Below, piece by piece: positions 17,393 to 28,603 of a stretch of DNA of 64,000 nt. The notes under the pieces were generated by a model. The model was not told the origin of the DNA and made no database searches. It was given only the letters and a program-made list of their open reading frames with translations. Position 1 is the first letter of the stretch. Every line of letters starts with the position of its first letter. Where the stretch lies: positions 62,001 through 126,000 of the forward strand of contig CAWUEX030000002.1 of assembly GCA_963921305.4 (NCBI GenBank), written 5' to 3'. A program made the position numbers and the translations under genes. This DNA comes from CAWUEX02 sp963921305 (lineage in GTDB: Bacteria > Pseudomonadota > Alphaproteobacteria > Rhodospirillales > Rhodospirillaceae).

Positions 17393-18151
17393 ATGATCGC
17401 GAAACCGCCCTTGATGGGATTGGCGATGGGGTTGGCGATAGGTTTCGTGCTGTTAAACACTGCTAACGCCATGGCGGATACGCTCAAACCCATCGCCGTG
17501 ATCGGCGCCACGGCGCGGTCGGCTCCCGCCATCATCGAACTGGCGCTTGATCAGGGCCGGCAGGTCGTTGGCCTGGCACGGTCGCCAGACCGGATCACCG
17601 TCACCCACCCCAAGTTCCGGGCGGTGAAGGGCGATGTTTATGATGTCGACAGCCTGGCTGCGGCGCTGAACGGCGACGAGGTGGTTATCTCTTTGGTTGG
17701 GCCGTCTTATGTGCCGGGCGAAGAAGTCACGTCGGTCGACCTCTATTCCGTCGGCACCGCCGCGATCATCACCGCGATGCGGCGCCAAGGAAACAAGCGC
17801 CTGATCGTTGCCAGCTCCGGCGGCGTGGAGGCGATCCCGGAGTCCAAACCCACGTCAGACAATTTCGCTGAAAACTTTGTCTGGCTCAAACGCGGCCAAT
17901 ACCAGGATATGCAGCGCATGGAGCGCATCGTCGCCAACAGCGACCTGGAGTTCGTCATCATGCGGCCGCGTGGTTTCCGCGAGGGGCCGCGCCTGAACAA
18001 TCTGCTGATCGCCGATGGCATGCCGACGCCAAACCCAACAAGCGTGCTCAGCTATGCCGACTTCGCGGCGCTGACCCTGTCCCTGGTGGACGGCGACCGC
18101 TACCTGAACCGCACCATCGGCATATATACCGACGTCCTCGCCGGTCAGTAG
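17393..18151 (+). CDS. Exported NmrA-like NAD(P)-binding protein
   Basis: This encodes 252 residues with GGAGG 8 nt before the ATG. The first 28 residues form a signal peptide with an A-N-A-M-A end. The mature protein begins with a Rossmann strand and a degenerate glycine motif (I-G-A-T-A-R-S-A), so cofactor binding may be altered or lost compared with the paralogue at 644, which keeps G-A-T-G-R-T-G. Later parts match the NmrA/NAD(P)H-binding fold (G-D-V-Y-D; M-R-P-R-G-F-R). The substrate is unknown. It shares a transcript with ygfZ. Confidence 0.72.
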   Translation: MIAKPPLMGLAMGLAIGFVLLNTANAMADTLKPIAVIGATARSAPAIIELALDQGRQVVGLARSPDRITVTHPKFRAVKGDVYDVDSLAAALNGDEVVISLVGPSYVPGEEVTSVDLYSVGTAAIITAMRRQGNKRLIVASSGGVEAIPESKPTSDNFAENFVWLKRGQYQDMQRMERIVANSDLEFVIMRPRGFREGPRLNNLLIADGMPTPNPTSVLSYADFAALTLSLVDGDRYLNRTIGIYTDVLAGQ

Positions 18152-18160
18152 ACGCCCGCG

Positions 18161-21034
<2,874 letters not shown>

Positions 21035-21056
21035 GAGGGACTCTCCACAGGGGGCA

Positions 21057-21218
21057 ATGTAAGCTATCCAAGAACATGTAAGCTCAGGCTTGCTTACGTA
21101 AGTTCGGCGGAAGACTTACTTACATATGTGGGAATTTGAAAGTCCTGATATGGCGCAAATAGCTGGTTTTGCGCTGAATCCCAGGATTCTAGGCTTTCGC
21201 GGGATGTAAGGTGTAAGG
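21057..21218. promoter_or_regulatory. Cluster of TGTAAG repeats upstream of ppdK
   Basis: The 187-base gap between glyS and ppdK holds several copies of a short motif. ATGTAAGC occurs at 21057-21064 and 21076-21083 (19 bp apart), the palindrome CTTACGTAAG at 21093-21102, the inverse copy CTTACTTACAT at 21115-21125, and tandem ATGTAAGG/GTGTAAGG at 21204-21218. Most lie within 95 bp of the ppdK start. They could be binding sites for a regulator, possibly the helix-turn-helix domain fused to PPDK itself. The repeats are seen; the binding is inferred. Confidence 0.5.
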
Positions 21219-21221
21219 CGT

Positions 21222-23297
21222 CTAGCCCTCGATTTTCGAGAAATCAGCGACTTGGTCCATCGCCCCGCCGATTCGGGCGAGAAGGCCGAGATTGGCCGCG
21301 CGCTCCTCAGAGTCCACAGCGTTGACCGTGACCTTGTCGAAGAACAGATCAACCGGCGCCCGCAGCGCAGCGAGCGCTGTCATCGCCGCAGCAAAATCTT
21401 CGGCTTCCACGTGATCGCTGACCGAGTTCTCTTTCTCCGCCAGCACGCTTACCAAATCCTGCGCCTCAGTGGCCGAAAGAGCTGCCCGATCAAGGTCTGC
21501 ACCGTCAAAGGAGCGCCCGTCCTTTTTCTCTTCGATGCGGACGATGTTGGCGGCGCGCTTGTAAGCTGTCAGCAAGTTCGCGCCGTCGTCGCTGTCGAGG
21601 AAACCTGCCAGCGCCTCGACCCGGCGGATGAGACGGACCAGATCGTCCTCAGTGCCGAGGGCGAACACAGCACTGATGAGATCGTGGCGCATGCCGCGCT
21701 CTTTGAGGTGAACTTTCAAGCGATCGGCAAAGAACGCAAGAAGATCGGAGATGACGTCAGGCTTCTTCGCCTTGAAGGCACCGCCATACGCATCAAAGGC
21801 CACCGAGAAGACGTCTCCGAGGGCCAGGCGCAAATCATTCTCCAGCACCAGGCGGATAACGCCGAGCGCTGCCCGCCGCAAAGCGTAGGGGTCTTTCGAG
21901 CCGGTTGGCTTTTGGTCGATACCGAAGAAGCCGACTAGGGTGTCGATCTTGTCGGCCAGGGCGACGCAGACACTGACCGGCGCGGATGGACAGGAGTCCG
22001 ACGGCCCGAGCGGTGAGTAATGCTCGGCGATGGCGTCGCACACCGCACTGCCCTCGTTGTCGTTGCGGGCGTAGTAGCGGCCCATGAGGCCTTGCAAGTC
22101 GGGAAACTCACCGACCATGCCGGTGGACAGATCCGCCTTGCACAAGTGTGCGGCGCGGCGCACGTCGGCAACATTCGCGCCGTCGAGGCGTTCGGCGATG
22201 GTGACCGACAGCGCTTCAATACGCGCGACCTTGTCGGCCATGGTGCCCAGGTCGGCCTGGAACACCCGTTCCTGAAGCTTCTCGACGCGCGAGGCCAAAG
22301 GCTGCTTGCGGTCGAGGTCCCAGAAAAACTTGGCGTCATACAGGCGGGCGCGCAGCACCCGCTCATTTCCCGCGACGATCGCTTTGCCGCCATCGGGGGT
22401 CTCCATGTTGGCGACCACCGCAAAGCGGTTGGCGAACGCGCCGTCCTTGGTAGCCAGCGTGAAATACTTTTGGTGCTTGCGCATGGCCGAGGTCAACACC
22501 TCGGGCGGGACGTCCATGAACTCGTCATCAATGGTGCCGAGCAAAGGGACAGGCCATTCGACCAGCCCCGTGACTTCTTCAAGCAGACCCGGGTCGTTAG
22601 GCACTTCCAAGCCTGCGGACGACGCCAGGGCGGCAATCCCCTCGCTGATGAGGCGCTGACGCTCTTCAGGATCGGCGATCACCTTGGCGTCGCGCAGTTT
22701 GGCGACGTAGTCCTGCAACGCCTCCGCCGAAATCTCGCCCGGCGCGATGAACCGGTGACCCACGGTCGTGTTGCCTGCCGCAATACCAGCATAGGACACC
22801 GGCACCACCGCGCCGTCGAACACGCAGAGCAGGCTGTGCAGCGGACGGACCCAACGGGTGTCACCGGACGCCCAGCGCATCGATTTCGGCCAGGGCAACG
22901 CGGCCATTGCGGCTTCAAGAACATCCTTGAGCACGTCAGCCGTGGGCCGACCCTTGCGCTCAATCACGGCGAAGTAAAACTTACCTTTGGGCAGCTCGCG
23001 CACCTCGGCGTCATCGACCGAGGCAAAGCCGTTGGCCTTGAGAAACCCCTGGATCGCCTTGTCCGGCGCATCAACGCTCGGACCTTTGCGCTCCTCGGAG
23101 GTGTCGGGTTGAGCCGTGGGCAGACCCTCGACGGACAGAGTCAAACGTCTGGGCCCGGCGAAACCTTGAATGCCCGCACACTCAAGCCCGGCGCTTTTCA
23201 GGCCGTCGGCAACAAGCCGGCGCAGATCATCTGCCGCGCGCGACTGCATCCGCGCCGGAATTTCCTCGGACAGAATTTCGAACAGGAGATCAGCCAC
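21222..23297 (-). CDS. glyS: Glycyl-tRNA synthetase beta subunit
   Basis: This encodes 691 residues from the GTG at 23297, giving the typical start V-A-D-L-L-F-E-I-L-S-E-E-I-P-A. It is the beta subunit of the alpha2beta2 bacterial glycyl-tRNA synthetase and provides tRNA recognition, including an HD-like region and a C-terminal anticodon-binding (DALR-like) domain. The frame extends 24 codons further upstream but that part overlaps the end of glyQ and lacks family similarity. The GTG lies inside the last codons of glyQ (8-nt overlap), so translation is coupled, fitting a 1:1 complex. Confidence 0.96.
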   Translation of the reverse strand: MADLLFEILSEEIPARMQSRAADDLRRLVADGLKSAGLECAGIQGFAGPRRLTLSVEGLPTAQPDTSEERKGPSVDAPDKAIQGFLKANGFASVDDAEVRELPKGKFYFAVIERKGRPTADVLKDVLEAAMAALPWPKSMRWASGDTRWVRPLHSLLCVFDGAVVPVSYAGIAAGNTTVGHRFIAPGEISAEALQDYVAKLRDAKVIADPEERQRLISEGIAALASSAGLEVPNDPGLLEEVTGLVEWPVPLLGTIDDEFMDVPPEVLTSAMRKHQKYFTLATKDGAFANRFAVVANMETPDGGKAIVAGNERVLRARLYDAKFFWDLDRKQPLASRVEKLQERVFQADLGTMADKVARIEALSVTIAERLDGANVADVRRAAHLCKADLSTGMVGEFPDLQGLMGRYYARNDNEGSAVCDAIAEHYSPLGPSDSCPSAPVSVCVALADKIDTLVGFFGIDQKPTGSKDPYALRRAALGVIRLVLENDLRLALGDVFSVAFDAYGGAFKAKKPDVISDLLAFFADRLKVHLKERGMRHDLISAVFALGTEDDLVRLIRRVEALAGFLDSDDGANLLTAYKRAANIVRIEEKKDGRSFDGADLDRAALSATEAQDLVSVLAEKENSVSDHVEAEDFAAAMTALAALRAPVDLFFDKVTVNAVDSEERAANLGLLARIGGAMDQVADFSKIEG

Positions 23298-24183
23298 CGG
23301 CGTCTCCCGCGTTGTCACCTTGGCTGGCCAGCCATGCCTCGCAGCAGGCTTTGGCGAGCGCGCGGACACGGCCGATGTAAGCCGCCCGTTCGGTCACGCT
23401 GATCACCCCCCGCGCATCGAGCAGGTTGAAGCTGTGGCTTGCCTTGATGCAGTGGTCGTAGGCAGGCAGCGCCAGATTGTTCGACAGCAGCGACTGGCAC
23501 TCCGCTTCCGCATCTTCGAAGTGGCGGAACAGCATGTCGGTGTTGGCATGCTCGAAGTTGTGGGCGGAGTACTCCTGTTCCGCCTGCAGGAAAACATCGC
23601 CGTAGGTGACGCCCTCGTCGTTGAAGTCGAGGTCATAAACCCGCTCTTTCCCCTGCACGTACATGGCCAGGCGTTCGAGGCCGTAGGTGAGTTCCACCGC
23701 GACGGGGGAACAGTCGATGCCGCCGACCTGCTGGAAGTAGGTAAACTGGGTGACCTCCATGCCGTCGCACCAGACTTCCCAGCCGAGACCCCACGCCCCC
23801 AGCGTCGGGCTTTCCCAGTCGTCTTCAACGAAGCGGATGTCATGGGCTTTAGCGTCGATGCCGATGGCCTCAAGGCTTTGCAGATACAGCCCCTGAGAGT
23901 CCGCCGGAGAGGGCTTCAGGATAACTTGGTACTGATAGTAGTGCTGCAGCCGGTTCGGGTTTTCGCCGTAGCGGCCATCGGTAGGACGGCGCGACGGTTG
24001 CACATAGGCCGCCTTCCACGGTTTCGGACCCAAGGCGCGCAGGGTCGTCGCCGGATGAAAAGTGCCCGCGCCCATTTCCATGTCGTAGGGCTGGAGAATG
24101 ACGCAGCCCTGCGCCGCCCAGAAATTCTGGAGCGTCAGGATCAGACCCTGGAAGGATGAGGCGCTGGCAGGCGGCGCGGCCAT
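23290..24183 (-). CDS. glyQ: Glycyl-tRNA synthetase alpha subunit
   Basis: This encodes 297 residues, the normal size. The alpha subunit holds the class II catalytic core that activates glycine with ATP. Visible hallmarks are Q-G-C-V-I-L-Q-P-Y-D-M-E-M-G-A-G-T near the N-terminus, the Y-V-Q-P-S-R-R-P-T-D-G-R-Y-G-E-N-P-N segment and the F-T-Y-F-Q-Q-V-G-G stretch. It precedes and overlaps glyS. A short gap upstream leads to a small membrane protein on the same strand. Confidence 0.97.
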   Translation of the reverse strand: MAAPPASASSFQGLILTLQNFWAAQGCVILQPYDMEMGAGTFHPATTLRALGPKPWKAAYVQPSRRPTDGRYGENPNRLQHYYQYQVILKPSPADSQGLYLQSLEAIGIDAKAHDIRFVEDDWESPTLGAWGLGWEVWCDGMEVTQFTYFQQVGGIDCSPVAVELTYGLERLAMYVQGKERVYDLDFNDEGVTYGDVFLQAEQEYSAHNFEHANTDMLFRHFEDAEAECQSLLSNNLALPAYDHCIKASHSFNLLDARGVISVTERAAYIGRVRALAKACCEAWLASQGDNAGDAGG

Positions 24184-24275
24184 GACAATTGTCCGCAGAC
24201 GGTTGAAAACGAGTTTGGATCAGATGCCCATGACGGGCGGGCGCAAGCTACTCGGCGAATCGGTGGGAATCAAGG

Positions 24276-24548
24276 CTAGCCCTGCATTGGACAGTCCTTG
24301 GCGGGGCGGCCACAGCCCGGATTGGACCCCGCCGCGACATAGGCGCCGCAGGCGGGACAAGCAGAGAGGTCCTCAACGCCCTGGGTGCGCGCCTTGGTGA
24401 CGTCCTCGGCTGCCTCGCGCGCCGCATCGACGCGGGTTTTACGCTTGGCCCCGCCATCGCCAATCATGTTGATCTTACGGTAAAGCCACCAGACCGCGAA
24501 AACTGCGACAGCGGTGAAGACCAGTTTTGAGAGGCTTAATCCGAACAT
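24276..24548 (-). CDS. Small membrane-anchored zinc-ribbon-like protein
   Basis: This encodes 90 residues: one N-terminal membrane helix (about residues 5-23, V-F-T-A-V-A-V-F-A-V-W-W-L), a basic and then acidic helical linker, and a C-terminal part with four Cys (C-P-A-C, then C and C) that may bind zinc. The pattern resembles the small PP0621-like proteins of proteobacteria, whose role is not known. It lies between the S49 peptidase and glyQ on the same strand, 18 nt after the peptidase stop. Confidence 0.65.
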   Translation of the reverse strand: MFGLSLSKLVFTAVAVFAVWWLYRKINMIGDGGAKRKTRVDAAREAAEDVTKARTQGVEDLSACPACGAYVAAGSNPGCGRPAKDCPMQG

Positions 24549-24566
24549 CGCCGCGGCTGCCCTCCT

Positions 24567-25439
24567 CTACAACCCGTAGCGCGCCCACAGCGCGCGTTCT
24601 TCCGCCGCCGCGATCAAATCCTGTGCCCAGGCTCCTGACCGGGGCAACATCGCCTGGCCGCCGCCGAGGCGGCGCTTGAGCCACCCGCCCTGGCGCTGGG
24701 TCGGCAGGAAGCGGACTTTGTCACCCAGCTTTTCGCGCAGGACCGTGCGCATGTCACCGAGACCGTCGACCAAGCCTTTCTTGATGGCCTGTTCGCCGGT
24801 CCAGATGTCTCCATTGAACAGAGTTTTATCCGCGCCTTTGAGTTTGCCGCCACGCCGGTCTTTCACATAGGCCTTGAACTGGCCGTGGATGTCTTTCTGC
24901 AGCGCATGAAGTTTCTTGACGTCTTCAGGATCTTCCGGCTCGAAGGGGTCGAGCATGCTCTTGTTGTCGCCCTGGGCGTAAATGCGCCGTTCGACCCCGA
25001 TCTTCTCCAGCAGGGCCGGGAAACCGAAGCTGGCCGAGATGACGCCGACCGATCCGATAATGGACATCGGGTTGGCGTAGATTTCATCCGCTGCGCAGGC
25101 GAGCCAGTAACCGCCCGATGCGGCCACGTCTTCCGTAAAAGCGTAGACCGGCTTCTCTTTCTCCTCGGCAAGCTGGCGAATGCGGGTGGCGATCAGCGCG
25201 GACTGAACGGGAGAGCCTCCTGGCGAGTTGATCTGCAAAGCGACGGCATCGACGTTGCGTTTGGCGAAAGCCCGGCGCAGGGCGCTCTCAATAGAGCGGG
25301 CCGACAGCGACTGCCGGGCAAGACCGCCAAGACCGATCGCCCCTTGCAGGCGGACCACAGCAACCAGCGGGACATCTTTGCGGACAAAGGGGCCGCCGAC
25401 GCGGCCGGCAAATTCATTAAAATGATCAAGTATGGCCAT
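24567..25439 (-). CDS. S49 family serine peptidase (SohB/SppA-like)
   Basis: This encodes 290 residues. It belongs to the ClpP-fold S49 peptidases, which use a Ser/Lys dyad to cut membrane-released signal peptides or small peptides. Seen are the I-N-S-P-G-G-S-P motif (70-77) and the nucleophile Ser108 in A-A-S-G-G-Y-W-L-A, followed by S-I-I-G-S-V-G-V. The Lys partner probably lies around residue 160 (D-N-K-S). No clear N-terminal membrane helix is present, unlike E. coli SohB, so it may act in the cytoplasm or at the membrane surface. This short form is common in alphaproteobacteria. Confidence 0.88.
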   Translation of the reverse strand: MAILDHFNEFAGRVGGPFVRKDVPLVAVVRLQGAIGLGGLARQSLSARSIESALRRAFAKRNVDAVALQINSPGGSPVQSALIATRIRQLAEEKEKPVYAFTEDVAASGGYWLACAADEIYANPMSIIGSVGVISASFGFPALLEKIGVERRIYAQGDNKSMLDPFEPEDPEDVKKLHALQKDIHGQFKAYVKDRRGGKLKGADKTLFNGDIWTGEQAIKKGLVDGLGDMRTVLREKLGDKVRFLPTQRQGGWLKRRLGGGQAMLPRSGAWAQDLIAAAEERALWARYGL

Positions 25440-25469
25440 GTCTCACCATAGACGGGTCTGGGTCCGAGG

Positions 25470-26204
25470 TTAAGCAGGCGCAAAAAGCGGCGCGCCATCG
25501 CGCAACACCGCGTCTGCCTCAGCGGTATATGTGTTCTCAGCCGTGTGTAACACAAGCCCGGCGTGAACCGTGGCGGGAGAACGCCGCTCTTTCCGCGCGG
25601 TGACGACGACACGGCTGGCTGCCCGCCCGGCTTTGGGCCACAGCGGAAAGACATTGACCGCACCACAACCGGTCAACGCGGAGATAATGTCGGCCAGGCG
25701 CTCGGCGCGATGAATGACGGCGAACAGGCCGTCCTTGCGCAGCAACTGCACGCACGCGCCGATCCATGCCTGCAAAGACAGATCAGTGACCGCGTAAGGC
25801 GTTTCGCCGTGGGGATGCGGCCTGACCGTGCCGCGCTGATAGAACGGCGGATTGGTCATCACCGTATCGAACGGCGCGCCGAGATCCGCCGGTGGCTGGG
25901 CCAGATCACCGCAGACGATGCTGGCGCGTGAGCCGAGTTGGTTCCCGCTCAGGCCTTGCCTCGCCAACGCCGCATAGGGTTCGTGCAGCTCAAGCCCGAC
26001 GCCTGAGACAGCATCCAGCCGGGTAAGGACACAGAACAGCGACGCACCGGTGCCGCATCCCGCATCAAGAACGCGCTCACCCGGATCGGCATCGACAGCC
26101 GCGGCAAGAAGGACAGGATCAATGGCAGCGCGGTAGCCAGACGCGGGCTGGATGACGGTCACCCGGCCGCCGAGCAGACTGTCTCTGGTTGTCCCGTCAG
26201 ACAA
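25470..26204 (-). CDS. TrmN6-like N6-adenine methyltransferase
   Basis: This encodes 244 residues from a TTG start. The SAM-binding motif D-A-G-C-G-T-G (47-53) and the N-P-P-F catalytic motif (118-121) show an N6-adenine methyltransferase of the TrmN6/YfiC type, which methylates A37 of tRNA-Val. An alternative is a 16S rRNA guanine or protein glutamine methyltransferase with the same N-P-P motif. Its first codons overlap the end of the DUF2007 gene by 8 nt, so the two are translated together. Confidence 0.82.
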   Translation of the reverse strand: MSDGTTRDSLLGGRVTVIQPASGYRAAIDPVLLAAAVDADPGERVLDAGCGTGASLFCVLTRLDAVSGVGLELHEPYAALARQGLSGNQLGSRASIVCGDLAQPPADLGAPFDTVMTNPPFYQRGTVRPHPHGETPYAVTDLSLQAWIGACVQLLRKDGLFAVIHRAERLADIISALTGCGAVNVFPLWPKAGRAASRVVVTARKERRSPATVHAGLVLHTAENTYTAEADAVLRDGAPLFAPA

Positions 26205-26412
26205 AGTAATCGGGGCAAAGCGCCTGCGCGACCGACAGGGCAGAGGCGTGTTCCTCGGGCCGGACCATCAACCGTCGCGGGAACGGATCGATCCCGGCGT
26301 AGGTGCTGGAGATATCGCCATCGAATTCAAAGACCTCGATCCCCTCGGCGGACAGGGCGGCCTTGAGCGCCGAAATGACGACCAGATCGGTGGTGCGTAA
26401 GAGCTCCTTCAT
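26197..26412 (-). CDS. DUF2007 small protein
   Basis: This encodes 71 residues. The start M-K-E-L-L-R-T-T-D-L-V-V-I-S and the later V-R-P-E-E-H-A-S-A-L fit the DUF2007 (putative signal-transducing) family of about 70-residue proteins with a ferredoxin-like fold. The function is unknown. It overlaps the methyltransferase gene by 8 nt and is divergent from the polyprenyl synthase. Confidence 0.8.
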   Translation of the reverse strand: MKELLRTTDLVVISALKAALSAEGIEVFEFDGDISSTYAGIDPFPRRLMVRPEEHASALSVAQALCPDYFV

Positions 26413-26565
26413 GGCGCCGCACCCTGGGGCGAATGCGGAAAAATGGCAAGAGTTATGGGGTTTTGTGGCGCTTGCCCCGGCGCAGGCGGGTCCCTATGCT
26501 CGGCCCGCTTCACGCGGACGGGTGTGACGGCCCGCCGCAGGGTTTTTGGCAAGGGACGCAGAGAC

Positions 26566-27585
26566 GTGGCGACAGTCGTTCAATTCGACAACCGGCGGGC
26601 AGGCGCATCGGAGCCGCTGGACGCTCTGGTAGCGCTGGTTGAGGACGACCTGAAAGCGGTCAACCAGACCATCATCGATCGTATGCACAGCCCGGTGGCG
26701 CTGATCCCGCAACTGGCGGGGCACATCGTCGCTGCCGGCGGCAAGCGCCTGCGCCCGCTGCTGACGCTGGCCGCCGCCAAGATGTGCGGCTACGACGGTG
26801 CACGCCACATCAAGCTGGCCACCTGCGTCGAGTTCATTCACACCGCCACTCTGTTGCACGACGACGTGGTCGACGACAGTGAGCTGCGCCGCGGCCGCTC
26901 CAGCGCCAACGCGCTGTGGGGCAACCAGCCGAGCGTGCTGGTCGGCGACTTCCTGTTCAGCCGCGCCTTCGAGCTGATGGTCGAAGACGGCTCGTTGAAG
27001 GTGCTGGAAATTCTATCGCGCGCCTCGTCGGTCATCGCCGAGGGCGAAGTCCACCAGCTGATGACCACCAACGACACGGAAACCAGCGAGGCGCAGTACC
27101 TCGACGTGGTCAAAGCGAAGACCGCCGAGCTGTTTGCCGCCGCATCGCGCATCGGCGCGGTGGTGGCCGAGCGCCCGGACGTGGAGGAAGAAGCCCTGCA
27201 GGTCTACGGCCTCAACCTGGGCATCGCCTTCCAGCTCATCGATGATGTGCTCGACTACTCGGCCAAACAGGCTGAACTGGGCAAGACCATCGGCGATGAC
27301 TTCCGCGAAGGCAAAATCACCCTGCCGGTGATCTTGGCGTTCCGCCGCGGCGATGACGAGGAGCGCGCCTTCTGGCAACGCTGCCTCGCCGACCTGGAGC
27401 AAGGTGACGCGGAACTGGACCGGGCGCTGGAGCTGATGGACAAGCACGGCAGCCTGACCGACACGGTGCACCGGGCCGAGCACTATGGCGCCGTAGCCCG
27501 CGACGCCCTGGGCATCTTCCCGGACAGCCCGGTCAAGACCGCGCTGCTCGACATCATCGATTTCTGCATCCGCCGCGCCTATTAG
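26566..27585 (+). CDS. ispB: Polyprenyl diphosphate synthase (octaprenyl type)
   Basis: This encodes 339 residues from a GTG with AAGGGA about 9 nt upstream; a longer frame from 26443 is open but has no family similarity. It is a trans-isoprenyl diphosphate synthase that extends farnesyl diphosphate with isopentenyl diphosphate to make the ubiquinone side chain. Both aspartate-rich motifs are present: D-D-V-V-D (99-103, in L-L-H-D-D-V-V-D-D-S-E-L-R-R-G) and D-D-V-L-D in the second half. The product chain length (C40 or C50) cannot be read. It ends 80 bases before tRNA-Pro. Confidence 0.93.
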   Translation: MATVVQFDNRRAGASEPLDALVALVEDDLKAVNQTIIDRMHSPVALIPQLAGHIVAAGGKRLRPLLTLAAAKMCGYDGARHIKLATCVEFIHTATLLHDDVVDDSELRRGRSSANALWGNQPSVLVGDFLFSRAFELMVEDGSLKVLEILSRASSVIAEGEVHQLMTTNDTETSEAQYLDVVKAKTAELFAAASRIGAVVAERPDVEEEALQVYGLNLGIAFQLIDDVLDYSAKQAELGKTIGDDFREGKITLPVILAFRRGDDEERAFWQRCLADLEQGDAELDRALELMDKHGSLTDTVHRAEHYGAVARDALGIFPDSPVKTALLDIIDFCIRRAY

Positions 27586-27593
27586 CGCCCGCC

Positions 27594-27622
27594 TTGCGCC
27601 CCGTCCCGCCGGGCGCTATACA
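27594..27622 (+). promoter_or_regulatory. Promoter of tRNA-Pro copy 1
   Basis: TTGCGC (27594-27599) and TATACA (27617-27622) have an ideal 17-nt spacer and sit 44 bases before the mature tRNA start. The -35 box lies outside the duplicated segment, so copy 2 keeps TATACA but has only TGCGGC at the -35 place and is probably weaker. Confidence 0.65.
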
Positions 27623-27742
27623 CCCTCGCGCGCTGCGGCCCCAAGCCGCGTCGGCGCAGCACGGACGGAGTGTAGCTCAGCCTGGTAGAGCACTGTCTTC
27701 GGGAGGCAGGGGCCGGTGGTTCGAATCCACTCACTCCGACCA
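27611..27742 (+). repeat. 132-bp direct repeat holding tRNA-Pro, copy 1
   Basis: This segment, from GGGCGCTATACA to the encoded CCA of the tRNA, recurs at 31979-32110. The two copies differ at only four places, all between the -10 box and the tRNA. The tRNA part is identical. Confidence 0.9.
27666..27742 (+). tRNA. tRNA-Pro (anticodon CGG), copy 1
   Basis: The 77-base sequence folds as a full cloverleaf. The acceptor stem is CGGAGTG with CACTCCG, the D arm has GCTC/GAGC, the anticodon stem is CTGTC/GGCAG around the loop TTCGGGA, and the T arm is GGTGG-TTCGAAT-CCACT. The anticodon CGG reads proline codon CCG. The 3' CCA is encoded. It lies downstream of ispB behind a good promoter and is identical to the copy at 32034. 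Confidence 0.96.
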
Positions 27743-27801
27743 CTTAGATCAATGGCGGTCGGGCGAGCGTGATCCGGCCGCGCGAGACCCCCAAAAGAAT
27801 T

Positions 27802-27915
27802 TTCCGGCGAAAAATCGAGGAACGAGCCCATGCACGCCACCGGTTTGTGCGGGGCCGGTCTGGATTCGGCAACGAATTCAGGGGCTTACATTCGAGTCAA
27901 ACGAGCCCATGCACG
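27802..27915. repeat. 114-bp repeat downstream of tRNA-Pro, copy 1
   Basis: This segment matches 33945-34058 with one mismatch. It contains an internal 18-bp direct repeat, AACGAGCCCATGCACGCC, at 27821-27838 and 27900-27917. The stretch between the tRNA end and this repeat is also related to its counterpart after the tRNA remnant but more diverged. No convincing coding sequence is seen in it. Confidence 0.85.
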
Positions 27916-28031
27916 CCGCAAAATGACGAATTTGTCCGTATGTATGGGTAGATGCAGGGGCAGGTTCGCGGGCGCTGCTCAGACCGGTTTGATGACCCTG
28001 AAGCGGGCGGCACCTGCGGCGGCTGTTAACG

Positions 28032-28250
28032 TCAGGACACGCGGTCGAGGATTTCCACCGCGGCCCGCTCACCGGACTCCATGGCAGATTCCATACCGAT
28101 CTCCAGCCGCCGGGTATGTTCGCCGGCAAAGTGAATGCGGTGGTGCGGCTTGATCATGTCTTGGGCAAAGCGGGTCACTTGGCCGGGGAAAAACGAGTGG
28201 CGGAACCCGCCCACCAGAGGATCATCAGACCAGGAGTGAACGGCAACGAC
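28032..28250 (-). pseudogene. Flavin amine oxidase 3' fragment, left copy
   Basis: On the minus strand this repeat encodes the last 72 residues of an FAD-dependent amine oxidase ending at a TGA (28032-28034): S-W-S-D-D-P-L-V-G-G, then F-F-P-G-Q and the FAD-binding H-F-A-G-E-H-T, followed by a helix like E-S-G-E-R-A-A. The N-terminal Rossmann part is missing because the frame enters the island at 28250, so no working enzyme can be made here. A nearly identical fragment closes the other side of the island. Confidence 0.8.
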
Positions 28251-28266
28251 CGCATCGCACGATGCG
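28251..28266. repeat. Palindrome at left island junction
   Basis: CGCATCG-CA-CGATGCG is a perfect 7-bp inverted repeat starting exactly at the first base after the left 221-bp repeat. It could form a small hairpin and may mark a recombination end, or it may be chance. The right junction at 31735 shows no matching palindrome. Confidence 0.45.
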
Positions 28267-28302
28267 AGAGACTTGGCATTATTGAACTAAATAAAGGACG
28301 CA

Positions 28303-28503
28303 ATGAGTGGTGTAAGCGACACACAAATCGTACGTTCTATCTTTAGTTTTAATTATATAGATGTTCTCATTGAACAAACTCCACCTATTCAAAAGCTCAT
28401 ATCAAATAGGAGCTTTCAGCAAAGCTACATGGGATACCTTAATGGAGCGAAGATTAGGATCGGCCCTAAATTGGACATAGAATTGAGACTTTCTGGGAAA
28501 TAG
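28303..28503 (+). CDS. Small island protein of unknown function (66 aa)
   Basis: This encodes 66 residues starting M-S-G-V-S-D-T-Q-I. AAAGGA lies 4 to 5 nt before the ATG, a good ribosome binding site, and base composition matches the AT-rich cargo. There is no signal peptide or membrane helix; the middle is hydrophobic and the C-terminus basic. I recognise no family. It is the first gene of the cargo, 100 bases before the next one, and could be a small regulator or the remnant of a longer gene. Confidence 0.45.
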   Translation: MSGVSDTQIVRSIFSFNYIDVLIEQTPPIQKLISNRSFQQSYMGYLNGAKIRIGPKLDIELRLSGK

Positions 28504-28603
28504 ATCACTGAGACGATGTCAGCTATTTTGGACTTTCCAGATAGTTTATCCGCACATAATAGAACTATTTTTCCACGTTTGATAAAGGTTAGGAGGCACA
28601 CTA

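Noticed and set aside
22020..23402. Long plus-strand open frame opposite glyS
   Set aside because: It is antisense to the well-supported glyS gene and is typical of high-GC shadow frames.
27616..27840. Minus-strand open frame across tRNA-Pro
   Set aside because: It runs through the tRNA gene and its promoter and reflects the repeat, not a protein.
28030..28250. Repeat copies as an assembly artefact
   Set aside because: The two 221-bp copies differ at 8 sites and have different flanks, so they are real separate sequences.
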